A DNA stretch of 64,000 nt from Oscarella lobularis (lineage: Eukaryota > Porifera > Homoscleromorpha > Homosclerophorida > Oscarellidae), in the NCBI RefSeq assembly GCF_947507565.1, contig NC_089194.1, positions 992,001 through 1,056,000 on the forward strand, read 5' to 3'. The position numbers and the translations under genes are program-made. The notes under the pieces are model-generated. The model searched no databases and was not told where the DNA came from. It saw only the letters and a program-made list of their open reading frames with translations. Positions 21,617 to 32,151 of this stretch are shown here, in pieces. Position 1 is the stretch's first letter. The number at the start of each line of letters is the position of its first letter.

Positions 21617-24107
21617 TCACATTTTCCAGTTTTTAACGTAAGACTGAATTTTCTCAATCAGCTTTTTCGTAAAGTCGTTCCTTTCTCTTGGATCGTTCTC
21701 TAGAGAGCGCAGTCGCTTCGCAATCCTCAACTCAACTACTTCGCTTTTAGTGTTTCCCCGAATGACAAAGCTGATCAGAGTGGACAGCGCATAAACCAGC
21801 TGAAGAGTCGAACGATCATTTTCAAGACACGACAAAATCATTTCGAGAGTGCACTCTTCGCGAAAATAGAGATATCTTTCCCCAGTGAGATAGTAGGCGC
21901 AATGGCGCGTGCTGTAGTACCTAGCGGGAGACGACGCCGGTGGTGGAACGTTCTCGCAATTTTCGGAAATTCGTTGCCAGAACATTTTAGCCGACAAACC
22001 GTCGACGTAATTTGTCGTCGCTCCGGAGAATGGTGTCGCCGATTCGAACGTGAGCGAGGCAAATAGTTCGGCGGCGAAACACTGAATGCAATCATTATCA
22101 AAACCGGAAAAATTCAAGCTCTTCCATATAAGCGAAAACACTGTCGGTTTCTCCACAAGAGATCGATCGGACTTCTGTAGGGACAACAGATAAAAAACTT
22201 CGAGTAGACACTTGGCGCACTGCACGTTGTTTTTATCAAGCGTATCGTAGAGAGAGCAGAGACTGTCGCAGTTGGCAACCAAAATGGAAACATCGGCATA
22301 CTTCAGCAGATTCGATCGAAGGATCTCCACAATTGCCTCTGAAAGAGAACGAGATTGCGACGATGCAAGACTTGACTCTAAAACGTCAATCAAAGCGGGA
22401 GCGAAACCTTGATTGATGGCAACGTCACTCATAGCATGCATTAGGGAAATCATCAAAATCACGTAAAAGACGGCCAATAAGACGGCCAATTCGGGAAGAA
22501 CTTTCTTCGAGGTCGGCGCTATTGCTTTTTAAATGGCAAAAAGCAATGACCAGAAGCAGTTGGTGTAGCTCCAAATGTACTTCGACGTATTCTGAAAATA
22601 CGTACTGACTGTGGATGATTTCTGTAAGCTTAACGGCCGACGACACGGAAGAAGAAGAAGAAGCACTGAGAATTAGCTCGTGCAAAATAGAATAAAAGTT
22701 GCAGTTGTACTCTATGCCGTGAAGCACCGCCTCCCTCTCGCAGCAAAACGCAGCGTATAGAGCCAAGCGCCCGAGAATGAAGCACGAAGACGCGTCCCAT
22801 TTCGAACGACGAGCGGCACGACACTTGCGCAAGACAAAGGACGGGAGAACGTCTGTATTCCGATCGCCGTCTTCCATCATACGACCGGCAATCAGCTTCA
22901 ATATAGCATCGTTTCGAGGAGTCGGCGCGACGTAGTGCGACTGGCAAAGAACGAGCGCGTCGGTGTTTTGAAATCCCGTCGCAACGATTTTCAGTTCGTC
23001 GACGTCCACCGCTAAATCGTTACTCAACTTGCGATTCAATCCGATATCAGCATCATCGTCAAAAACGATTGGATACCGAATATTCGTGTGAAGAGCGCCG
23101 AGGTATTGAAGGCTGCGTTCGATGCCGAGATCTTTGACGAAGCGAAGAGTTTCGCAAAGAGTCGTTAGACCGGAGACGTCCAGATGAGTCAATCCGGAGC
23201 CTCGACGTTCGAGAATGACGCAAGCGACGTCCCATCCGGTTACCGTCTCAGCGTCCTTGATCCATCCAACGTCGAGAAATTTCAATGACGACAGACAATC
23301 AAAGACGTTTTTGAACGTAGATAAGACGCTTTCTTTGTCAGTGAGAGCCTTGGCCACTGGGAGGTCGTGCACTGATAAATGGACGAGTTTCCTTGTCTCG
23401 CGAATGCCTGGAAACAGAGCTAGAAGGTTGAGTTGAGAGCATTCTGAAACGTCAAGCATCGTCAGAGATTCGGCGAGAGTTCGACAAATCACAATGACGT
23501 CATCAACGGAAATACACGTGCTGCTCAGATTCAACGAAGACAGGTTGGAAAATTCTGTCAGGCGTTCAAAACGAAAGGCAGGATTGTCCAAACCGATAGC
23601 CGCAAACGAGCGAAGAGACGTACGACTCGGCGTCAATTTCTCCCATAGAGCATCTGTCACGTGATCGACATTCGTACAGTCGAAATCGACGAGATAGGCG
23701 AGAGGCGGTAGACGAAGGAAATCGTCGAACGTCAGCTCGGTCAAGTTCAACTGCAAGGAGCCGAGACTGCCGCGCGATTGCCGTAGCAGAAGCTCGAGCA
23801 TGTGAACACTCAGGGCCCCCTTTTCCGATAGGTGTTCGACCAACTGGTTTACGATCGTGTACGGCAGTCCTCCTTCGTTTCGGTGGGCGAGCACGTCCGA
23901 GATCAGTTGGAGAGGAAGCGTTAGCTTCGAGGAGAAGGTGATTGGTCGCGTTTTGCAGAGAATTGCGAGACAAAGATCGCGAAGTGCTTTGGGACCGGCA
24001 CTGAAGCACAATTCGCCGTCGTCGTTCCATGCCATGACTATACGCGTCGAATTCACGCCCGGATATAGGCAAATGCTTACTGTACAATATTTCCATTGAG
24101 ACAACAC
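21617..24107 (-). pseudogene. ZYG11-like: ZYG11-like receptor copy G9: frameshifted, damaged CUL2 box
   Basis: Leftmost member of the tandem array. Two overlapping frames (22425-24107 and 21617-22489) together cover the family length. They join between NACYE and MSDVAI near 22440, where the paralogues read through RDVAI, so one base is lost or two are gained. The BC box is kept (ALRDLCLAIL). The CUL2 box IPDVLERLLAHR is reduced to ISDVLAHR, a Pro-to-Ser change plus a deletion of ERLL or similar. The LRR part is typical (NVDHVTDALWEKLTPSR). The Asp-rich linker is short (DDDADIGL). A 12-bp tandem duplication (TTGGCCGTCTTA) near the frameshift keeps frame. The N-terminus (MAWNDDGELC, ATG 24035) differs from all other copies. 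Probably non-functional as an E3 adaptor, unless the frameshift is an assembly error. Confidence 0.82.
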
Positions 24108-24313
24108 TATTTGCGACCATCATTCATTTATTCAAGACTAAGACTATTTGCCCTTGTCAAACATTTTTCTGTGAAAAAATCACACGAACATGTTTTGAAT
24201 CACATTACAAGTGAGAGCACAAATGGCCTGTTATTTACCAAATAATTAAAAAAATGCGATTGTTTTGTGTAACAGAGAAAATTGACTGATTATCGAACTA
24301 CTTCCAAAAACGC
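24108..24313. other. Spacer between array members G8 and G9
   Basis: AT-rich spacer with no gene. Recognisable CCCGGATA motif remnants lie instead inside the G9 5' coding frame at about 24058. Confidence 0.5.
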
Positions 24314-26812
24314 TCAGACTTTCCAGCCTCTAATATAAGGCTCTATTTTCTCAAAAAGTTTTTTCGTGATTTCGTTTCTTTCTCTGGCATCGTTCTCTAG
24401 AGAACGCAGTAGGCCGGCAATCTTTGACTGAACGACGTCGCTGATCATCAGCCGATAGTAATCGACTATGAGAAAGCTAGTGAGAGTCCACAGAGCGAAA
24501 ACGAGAACCGGCGAAGGAATCGAGCTGTGATTTTCAAAGCACGACAAAATCATCTCGAGAGAATACTCTTCGCGAAAGCGACGTCGTCTCTCGCCGAGGT
24601 GGTAGTCACGAACGCGCTCAGAACAGGAGAGATTGTACGACTTCGGTTCAAATCTCTCGCAATTATCGACGATTCTTTGCCAAAACATTTCAGCCGACAA
24701 TTTATCGTCGAAAATTGTTTTCGACGATTCGAACGTGAGCGAAACGAATAGCTCAACGGCGAAAAACTGTATACGATCACTCGAATCAGAGAAATTCAAG
24801 CTTTTCCATATAAGGGAAAGCACCGAGCGTTTCGTCAAAAGAGATCGATTGGACTTCCGAATGGAGAGAAGATAGAAAGTATTGAGCAAAGCCTCGGCCT
24901 GTCGAACGTTGTCTTCATCGAGCGTATCGTAGAAAGCGCAGAGATCGTCGGATAATCGGTCGAATCGTTCGACAATCAAAAGGGAGACGTCGGAATCGGA
25001 GAGCAGATACGAGTCGCTCAGAATTCTCACGATCTCCTCACGAAGAGAACGAGATTGCAACGATGATTCGAGAACGTCGATCAGAGCGAGCGCGAAACCT
25101 CGGCCGATGGCAACGTCGCGAATGGCGTCGCGATTATTCAATTCATTGAGAACGTATCGAATTTTGGTGGAAAAATTACGGAGGTCTGAGTCTGTGTTCT
25201 CACTTGCTTTGAAGCAGCAAAAGAGAATGACGAGAAGCAGTTGAATTTGCTCCACATCGACGTCGTAGACCTCAGAATCCAGAAGAATGGACGAATTTTC
25301 GTGAACGATTTCTGCAAATTTGACGGATGGCGAAACGGAGAAAGCGCGCGAAATCAGCTCGTTCGAAATAGCGAAAACGTTCTCGCTATTCAACGCGTCA
25401 ATAGAGCACAAATACGAAGTGAAACCGGCCAAGTGACCGAGAATGGGATACGAATACGACCTGTCGCCTTTCGAGCGACGAGCGGCACGACACTTGCGCA
25501 AAACAAAAGACGAAAGAACGTCTGCTTCTTCCTCCGACGCTGACCAATGATGGCCAATGTCCTCAGCCAAGATGAGCAGACGACCGGCAATCAACTTCAA
25601 TATCGCATCGTTTCGAGGAGTCGGCGCGACGTAGTGCGGCTGACAGAGAACGAATTCGTCGACATCTTGAAATCCCGTCGCAACGATTTTCAAATCGGTG
25701 ACCTTCGTTGCTAAATCGTCGTCCAGTTCAAGTTCTTCATCGTCGTCGTCGTCGTCGTCGTCATCGTCATCATCAGTGTAATCGTGACGATACCGAAGGT
25801 TTACGTGAAGAGCGCCGAGGTATTGAAGGCTGCGTTCGATGCCGAGATCTTCGACAAAACGAAGAGTTTCACGAAGAGTCGTTAGACCGGAGACGTCCAG
25901 GTGAGTCAATCCGGAGCCTCGACATTCTAGAATGGCGCACGCAATGTCCCAACCAGTTACTGATCCAGCGTCCTTTATCCAGCCAACGTCAAGAAATTTC
26001 AATGACGAGAGGCTATCGAAAGCATCTTTGAACGTGGACAAGACGCTTTCTTTATCCGAATCCGTCACATCCTTAGCAACTAGAAGATCATGGAGTGATA
26101 AATGAGTAAGATTCCTCGCCAGGCGAATGCCTGGAAGTAGAGCCATAAGGTTGAGTTGGGAGCATTCTGAAACGTTGAGCGTCGTCAGAGATTCGGCGAG
26201 AGTTCGACAAATGACAATGACGTCATTAACGGAAACACACGTGTTGCTGAGATTCAACGAAGATATGTTGGAAAATTCCGCAATGCGTTCGAAATGAAAG
26301 GCGGGATTGTCCAAACCGATAGCTGCAAACGAGCGAAGAGACGTGCGACTCGGCGTCAATTTCTCCCATAGAGCGTCGGTCACGTGATCGACATTCGTGC
26401 AGTCGAAATTGACGAGATAGGCGATCGGTGGAAGACGAAGGAAATCGTCGAACGTCAGCTGCGTCAAGCTCAAGCGCAGGAAACTGAGACTGCCTCGTGA
26501 TTGCCGCAGCAAAAGCTCGAGCATGTGAACGCTGAGGATCCCCTTATCCGATAGATGTTCGACTAACTGGCTTACAATCGTGTAGGGCAATCCTCCTTCG
26601 TCTCGGCGAGCGATGAGACGCTCGATCACGTCCGGGATCGGTTGAAGAGGAAGCGTTAGCTTCGAGGAGAAGGTGACGGGTCGCGTTTTGCAGAGAATGG
26701 CGAGGCAATGATCGCGAAGCGTTTTGGGGTGGTACATCTGTTCCCGGATACGATTGATGAGCAAGAATATTTCTTTTGATTTCAACGCAGATACACGTGT
26801 TTTGAAAATCAT
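24314..26812 (-). CDS. ZYG11-like: ZYG11/ZER1-like CUL2 ubiquitin-ligase substrate receptor, copy G8
   Basis: Single uninterrupted frame of 832 codons from ATG 26812. ATG 26737 (MYHPKTLRDHCLAIL) matches the start used by other copies and may be the true one. Residues just after hold the BC box TLRDHCLAIL ([APST]LxxxCxxx[AILV]) and the CUL2 box IPDVIERLI (hydrophobic-Pro-xx-hydrophobic-xxx-hydrophobic). LRRs follow (ISSLNLSNTCVSVNDVIVI, LTTLNVSECSQLNLMAL, LTHLDVSGLTTLRETLRF), as in ZYG11B. The linker has 12 consecutive Asp (TDDDD...EELELDDD). The C-terminal half is helical ARM-like (YDTLDEDNVRQAEALLNTFY, LFVSLTFESSKTIFDD, AEMFWQRIVDNCERF) and ends YIRGWKV. Its C-terminal half is closest to G3 and G6. 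Known ZYG11/ZER1 proteins bind N-terminal glycine degrons; whether this copy does is unknown. Confidence 0.85.
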   Translation of the reverse strand: MIFKTRVSALKSKEIFLLINRIREQMYHPKTLRDHCLAILCKTRPVTFSSKLTLPLQPIPDVIERLIARRDEGGLPYTIVSQLVEHLSDKGILSVHMLELLLRQSRGSLSFLRLSLTQLTFDDFLRLPPIAYLVNFDCTNVDHVTDALWEKLTPSRTSLRSFAAIGLDNPAFHFERIAEFSNISSLNLSNTCVSVNDVIVICRTLAESLTTLNVSECSQLNLMALLPGIRLARNLTHLSLHDLLVAKDVTDSDKESVLSTFKDAFDSLSSLKFLDVGWIKDAGSVTGWDIACAILECRGSGLTHLDVSGLTTLRETLRFVEDLGIERSLQYLGALHVNLRYRHDYTDDDDDDDDDDDDEELELDDDLATKVTDLKIVATGFQDVDEFVLCQPHYVAPTPRNDAILKLIAGRLLILAEDIGHHWSASEEEADVLSSFVLRKCRAARRSKGDRSYSYPILGHLAGFTSYLCSIDALNSENVFAISNELISRAFSVSPSVKFAEIVHENSSILLDSEVYDVDVEQIQLLLVILFCCFKASENTDSDLRNFSTKIRYVLNELNNRDAIRDVAIGRGFALALIDVLESSLQSRSLREEIVRILSDSYLLSDSDVSLLIVERFDRLSDDLCAFYDTLDEDNVRQAEALLNTFYLLSIRKSNRSLLTKRSVLSLIWKSLNFSDSSDRIQFFAVELFVSLTFESSKTIFDDKLSAEMFWQRIVDNCERFEPKSYNLSCSERVRDYHLGERRRRFREEYSLEMILSCFENHSSIPSPVLVFALWTLTSFLIVDYYRLMISDVVQSKIAGLLRSLENDARERNEITKKLFEKIEPYIRGWKV

Positions 26813-26895
26813 TTCTGAAGGTGGAAAATTAAGAAGTTACTAAAAGCAGCAAAATAAACAGAGGAAATTCATAAATCGTCTCAGACTTCCAGCCT

Positions 26896-29322
26896 CTAGC
26901 TAACGTGAGGCCGCATGGCCTCAATCAGCTTACGGGTGAATTTGCTCCTTTCTCTGGCGTTGCTTTCCAGAGAACCTAGAATCTTTGCAATCCTCGACTT
27001 GTTTTCTTCGCTTTTCATTACTTCTTCAGCAATAACATAGCTTTTTAGAGTGGAGAGCGCATAAACGAAAACGGGCGACGGAAGAGTCGAGAGGTCATTT
27101 TCAAGACACGACAAAACCATTTCGAGGGTGTACATCCAGCAAAAGTCATCCCCTGAACTCACAAAATAGTAACCAGAATGCTGCTTCGTAAAGCAGCAAG
27201 AGTCATAATCATAAGTCATCGGTGGCGGGAAGTACTCACAATTTTCAGCTATTCGTTGCCAGAACTTTTCAGCCGACAAACCGTTGTCGAAACTCGTCGT
27301 CGTCGTTCCGAAGAAGGGCGTCGACAATTCGAGCGTGATCGATGCAAATAGTTCGGCGGCGACACGCTGTATACGATTACGCTGTATACGATTTGTTGAA
27401 TAGGGATAATTCAAGCTCCTCCACATAAACGAAAGCACCGAAGGTTTATCAAAAAGAGATCGATTGGACTTCTGAATGGACAACATGTAGAAAGTGTCAA
27501 GCAGACATTCGGCCTCCCGGACGTTATTTTCATCGAGCGTATCGTAGAGAGAGCAGAGAACGTCGGAGAATGGGTCAATTCGTCTGGTAAGGAGCATAGA
27601 AATCTCGGCATCCTCCATGGCAAAGTGCCAATTACTTAGAAACCATACGATATTCTCGGAAAGAAGACGAGATTGCGACGATGCAAGACTTGATTGTAGA
27701 ACGTCGACCATAGCCTGGGCAAAACCTCGACTGATAGCAACGTCGCGCAGAAAACCGCCATCATTCAGGTCAAAAAGAATATCAAGCATAATGTCAAAAA
27801 ACGTTTTGACGTAATATGAGTTGGTGTTGCTGCAGTGACAAAAGGCAATAACAAGAAGCAAGTGAAGTTGCTCCAAGTCCACGACACAAGAACACCGTAC
27901 AAAATAAGCCTCGTGAAGAACACTTTTTGCAAACACCATCGACGGCGGTGCGGAGACAATGCGCACAATGACCTCGTTCAAAAGAGCGAGAACGCTCTCA
28001 CGATGCCTTTTGCACGCATCCAAAGAGAAGCAAGCCAACTTTCCGAGAAGAGGATAAGAATACGACGTTTCGCCGTTCCAGCGACGATCGGCGCGACACC
28101 GGCGCAAGGCGAACGACGAGACAATGTGCGCCTCCTCTTTCGTCGTCGGCCGATGATTACCCAGCGGATCAATGAGCAGACGACCATAAAGCAACTTCAA
28201 TATCGCATGGTTTCGAGGAGTTGGCGAAATGTAGTGAGACTGAAAGGTAAGGTACCCGACGACGCCTATATGTCCTGTTGGAAGGATTTTCAAATCGTCG
28301 ATTTCAGCCTCTAAATCACTGCTCAAACTAATTGAATCGTCGTCGCCGTCGTCGTCGTCACCGTCAGCATAATCGTGAGGATACCGAAGATTCCTGTGAA
28401 GAACGCCGAGGTATTGAAGGCTGCGTTCGATGCCGAGATCTTTGACAAAGCGAAGAGTTTTGGGAAGAGACGTTAGACCAGCGACGTCCACGTGGGTCAA
28501 TCTCGAGCCTAGACATTCTAAAAGGGCGCAAGCGACGTTCCATCCAGTTACTGTTCCGGCGTCCTTTATCCAGCCAACGTCAAGAAATTTCAACGACGAG
28601 AGGCACTTGAAAGCATCTTTGAACGTCGACAAGACGTTTTCTTTATCGGAATTCGTCACATCCTTAGCAACTGGGAGATCATGAAGCAATAAATGAGTAA
28701 GATTTCTCGCCAAGCGAATTCCTGGAAGTAGAGCTATAAGGTTGAGTTGGGAGCATTCTGAAACGTTGAGCGTCGTCAGAGATTCAGCAAAAGTTCGACA
28801 AATCGTAATGACGTCATCAACAGAAACACACGTGTAGCTCAGATTCAACGAAGATATGTTGGAAAATTCCGTAATGCGTTCAAAATGAAAGGCAGGATTT
28901 TTTAAACCGATAGCGGCAAACGAACGAAGAGACGTGCGACTCGGCGTCAATTTCTCCCATAGAGCGTCGGTCACGTGATCGACATTTGTGCAGTCGAAAT
29001 CGACGAGATAGGCGAGCGGTGGAAGACGAAGGAAATCGTCGAACGTCAGCTGAGTCGAGCTCAAGTGCAGGGTGTCGAGACTGCCTCGCGATTGCCGCAG
29101 CAAAAGCTCGAGTATGTGGGCGCTGAGGATCCCCTTATCCGATAGGTGTTCGACCAACTGGTTTACGATCGTGAAGGGCAGTCCTCCTTCGTCTCGGTGG
29201 ACGAGTAGACGCTCGAGCACGTCCGGAATCAGTTGGAGAGGAAGCGTCAGCGTCGAGGAGAAGGCGATGGGTCGGGTTTTGCAGAGAATCGCGAGGCAAT
29301 GATCGCGAAGTGTTTTGGACAT
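26896..29322 (-). CDS. ZYG11-like: ZYG11/ZER1-like CUL2 substrate receptor, copy G7
   Basis: 808 codons, intronless, starting MSKTLRDHCLAILCKTRPIA with the BC box immediately at the start and CUL2 box IPDVLERLL. The LRR half is nearly identical to other copies (NVDHVTDALWEKLTPSR, FSNISSLNLSYTCVSVDDV). The linker is mixed Asp/Gly (ADGDDDDGDDDSISL). The ARM-like half most resembles G1 (LLTRRIDPFSDVLCSLYDTL; GYYFVSSGDDFCWMYTLEMV) and ends AMRPHVS, five residues shorter than most copies. In this copy the conserved upstream MKSKGILA/CIRER block is out of frame with the receptor, so the start at 29322 is well supported. Confidence 0.85.
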   Translation of the reverse strand: MSKTLRDHCLAILCKTRPIAFSSTLTLPLQLIPDVLERLLVHRDEGGLPFTIVNQLVEHLSDKGILSAHILELLLRQSRGSLDTLHLSSTQLTFDDFLRLPPLAYLVDFDCTNVDHVTDALWEKLTPSRTSLRSFAAIGLKNPAFHFERITEFSNISSLNLSYTCVSVDDVITICRTFAESLTTLNVSECSQLNLIALLPGIRLARNLTHLLLHDLPVAKDVTNSDKENVLSTFKDAFKCLSSLKFLDVGWIKDAGTVTGWNVACALLECLGSRLTHVDVAGLTSLPKTLRFVKDLGIERSLQYLGVLHRNLRYPHDYADGDDDDGDDDSISLSSDLEAEIDDLKILPTGHIGVVGYLTFQSHYISPTPRNHAILKLLYGRLLIDPLGNHRPTTKEEAHIVSSFALRRCRADRRWNGETSYSYPLLGKLACFSLDACKRHRESVLALLNEVIVRIVSAPPSMVFAKSVLHEAYFVRCSCVVDLEQLHLLLVIAFCHCSNTNSYYVKTFFDIMLDILFDLNDGGFLRDVAISRGFAQAMVDVLQSSLASSQSRLLSENIVWFLSNWHFAMEDAEISMLLTRRIDPFSDVLCSLYDTLDENNVREAECLLDTFYMLSIQKSNRSLFDKPSVLSFMWRSLNYPYSTNRIQRNRIQRVAAELFASITLELSTPFFGTTTTSFDNGLSAEKFWQRIAENCEYFPPPMTYDYDSCCFTKQHSGYYFVSSGDDFCWMYTLEMVLSCLENDLSTLPSPVFVYALSTLKSYVIAEEVMKSEENKSRIAKILGSLESNARERSKFTRKLIEAMRPHVS

Positions 29323-29516
29323 GACGATTTACGTTCCCGGATGCAATTGATGAGGAATATGACAATGCAAGAGTCAATGCAAGAATTCCTTTTGATTTCA
29401 ACGCAGATACATATGTTTTGACGCAGTGAAAATCATTTCAAAAGGTGCGAAATCAACAAATAGTTAATGACTATCGTTTCTTTAGCAGAGGAAATTTGTT
29501 GCTTCGTGAATCCGTC
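29323..29516. promoter_or_regulatory. Spacer/promoter between G7 and G6, near-identical to 37701-37893
   Basis: Contains TTACGTTCCCGGATG (about 29329-29343), GATTTCAACGCAGATACATATG and CGTTTCTTTAGCAGAGGAAA. It matches the G4/G3 spacer almost base for base, evidence of a block duplication. Confidence 0.6.
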
Positions 29517-30965
29517 TTAGACATTCCAGCCACTAACGTAAGACTGTAGTTTCTCAATCAGATTTTTGGCAAATGTGTCCTTTTGTCTGACATCGTTCTC
29601 TAGAGAACGCAAGAGGCCGGCAATCTTTGACCGAACGACGTCGCTGATCATTAGTTGATAGTAATCCACTATGAGAAAGCTAGTGAGAGTCCACAGCGCA
29701 AAAACGAGAACCTGCGAAGGAATCCGGCAGTGATTTTCAAGGCACGACAAAATCATCTCGAGAGAGTACTCTTCGCGAATCCATTTTCGTCTCTTGACGG
29801 GAGGGCTGTCACGGAGGTGCGCACAACACGAGAGATTATACATTATTGGATGGAATCTCTCGATATTATGGGCGATTCTTTGCCAGAACATTTCAGTCGA
29901 CAATCCGTCCTCGTAAAGATTTTTCTCTTCAAAAGACGGCGACGACGATTCGAACGTGAACGAAGCGAATAGTTCAGCGGCGAAAAACTGTATGCGATCA
30001 CACGAATGGGAGAAATTCAAGCTTTTCCATATAAGGGAAAGCACCGCGCGTTTCGTCAAAAGAGATCGATTGGACTTCTGAATGGAGAGAAGATAGAAAG
30101 TATTGAGCAAAGCCTCAGCCTGCCGAACGTTGCCTTCACCAAGTGTATCGTAGAGAGAGCAGAGATGGTTGGATAATCGGTCAAATCGTTCGCCAATCAA
30201 AAGGGATATATCGGCATTGAAGAGCAGAAACGAGTCACTCAGAATCCGAACGATCTCCTCGCAAAGAGAACGAGATTGCGACGATGCTAGACTTGATTCG
30301 AGAACGTCGATGAGAGCGTGGGCAAAACCTCGACTGATAGCAACATCGTGCAGAGCATCGTTATGCATCAGATGAGAAACAAGGCATTGCATGTCGAAGG
30401 GGAAATGTTCGAGATACGAGTTGATGTTGGCTTTGAAGTGGCAAAAGAGATCGACAAGAAGCAGCTTAAGTTGCTCCAAAGCGACGTCATAGACATCTTC
30501 GGACTCCAGTAGAACAAGAAAATTTTCTTGAACCATTTTTGAAAACGTGACGGAGGGCGAAACGGAGAAAGCGCGCACAATCAGCTCGTTTGAAATGGCA
30601 AAAACGTTCTCGGTATTCCAAGCGGCATCTACGGAGCACAAACACGATGTGGAAATAGCCAAGTGGGCGAGAATGGGATACGAATACGACCTGTCGCCTT
30701 TCGAGCGACGAGCAGCGCGACACTTGCGCAAGACAAAGGACGAAAGAACGTTCAACTCTTCCGCCAACAATATCCCACGGCCAAAATCCTCCTCACTCAA
30801 CATGTGCATATGACCGGCAATCAACTTTAGTATTGCATCGTTTCGAGGAGTCGGCGCGACGTACTGCGGTTGACAGAGAACGAATCCGTCGACGTTTGCA
30901 AATCCTGTCGCAGCGATTTTCAAATCGGCGACTTCGGCCTCTAAATCATCGCTCAGATCAAGTGA

Positions 30966-30996
<31 letters not shown>

Positions 30997-31979
30997 TCGT
31001 CATCATCAGTGTAACCGAGATGATACCGAAGGTTTACGTGAAGAGCGCCGAGGTATTGAAGGCTGCGTTCGATGCCGAGATCTTTGACGAAGCGGAGGGT
31101 TTCACGAAGCGTCGTTAAGCCAGAGACGTCCAGGTGAGTCAATCCGGAGCCGCGGCATTCTAGAATGGCGCACGCAATGTCCCATCCAGTTACTGTTCCA
31201 GCGTCCTTTATCCAGCCAACGTCGAGAAATTTCAATGGCGAGAGGCAATTGAAAGCATCTTTGAACGTAGACAAGACGCTCTCTTTATCGGAGAGAGTCA
31301 CATCTTTAGCAACTGGAAGATCATGAAGTGATAAATGAACGAGATTCCTCGTCTCGCGAATGCCTGGAAGTAAAGCTAAAAGGTCGAGTCGAGAGCATTC
31401 TGAAACGTCGAGCATCGTCAGAGATTCGGCAAGCGTCCGACAAATCACAATGACGTCATCGACGCAAACACACGTATTGCTGAGATTCAATGAAGATAGG
31501 TGGGAAAATTCTGGAATGCGTTCGAAATGAAAGGCAGGATTATCTAAACCGATTGCCGCAAACGAGCGAAGAGACGTGCGACTCGGCGTCAATTTCTCCC
31601 AAAGAGCGTCTGTCACGTGATCGACATTCGTGCAGTCGAAATTGACGAGATAGGCGAGAGGTGGAAGACGAAGGAATTCGTCGAACGTCAGCTGCGTCAA
31701 GCTCAAGCGCAAGGATCCGAGATAGCCTCGCGATTGCCGCAGCAGAAACTCGAGTACGCGAGCGCTGAGGATCCCCTTTTCTGATAGATGTTCGACCAAC
31801 TGGGTTACGATCGTGTAGGGAAGTCCTCCTTCGTCTCCGTTGGCGAGGAAACGCTCGAGCACGTCCGGGATCAGTCGGAAAGGAAGCGTTAGCTTCGACG
31901 AGAAGGTGACGGGTCGCGGTTTGCAGAGAAACGCGAGGCAAAGATCGCGAAGAGTTTTGGGGTCGTGAGAGTGAGTCAT
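29517..31979 (-). CDS. ZYG11-like: ZYG11/ZER1-like CUL2 substrate receptor, copy G6
   Basis: 820 codons, intronless, start MTHSHDPKTLRDLCLAFLC. BC box TLRDLCLAFL and CUL2 box IPDVLERFL are both perfect. The LRR half reads LGSLRLSLTQLTFDEFLRLP and LSSLNLSNTCVCVDDV. The linker has the longest Asp run of the array (15 or so) followed by SLDLSDDLEAEVADLKI. The C-terminal half is near-identical to G3 (ERFHPIMYNLSCCAHLRDSP against ERFDPIMYNLSCGAHLRDSP) and ends YVSGWNV. G3 and G6 are the youngest paralogue pair in the array, consistent with the G2-G4/G5-G7 block duplication. Confidence 0.86.
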
Positions 31980-32151
31980 GCCGAAATCCCGTTCCCGGAT
32001 ACAAACATGATGTACTTAGACATGTATTTTGATTTCAACGCAGATACATATGATAAGCAGCAGTGAAAATCGTTTCTCAAGGTAGAAAATCGTACGGTTA
32101 TTACTATGAGCAAGAAAATAGAAGAGGAAATTGGTTATTTCATGAATCGTC

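Noticed and set aside
25730-25770. Regular GTC/ATC triplet runs in the array as CRISPR-like or satellite repeats
   Set aside because: They lie in frame inside each coding sequence and encode the Asp-rich linker.
29135-29401. Signal-peptide-like MKSKGILALTLALSYSSS frame before copy G7
   Set aside because: Out of frame with the receptor. The same block is in frame only in some copies, so it is more likely conserved promoter or 5' UTR sequence.
31540-32004. Arg/Ser-rich frame of about 150 codons overlapping copy G6 (similar ones over G3, G5 and G9)
   Set aside because: It is the +1 shadow of the conserved receptor frame; its conservation follows from that of the receptor.
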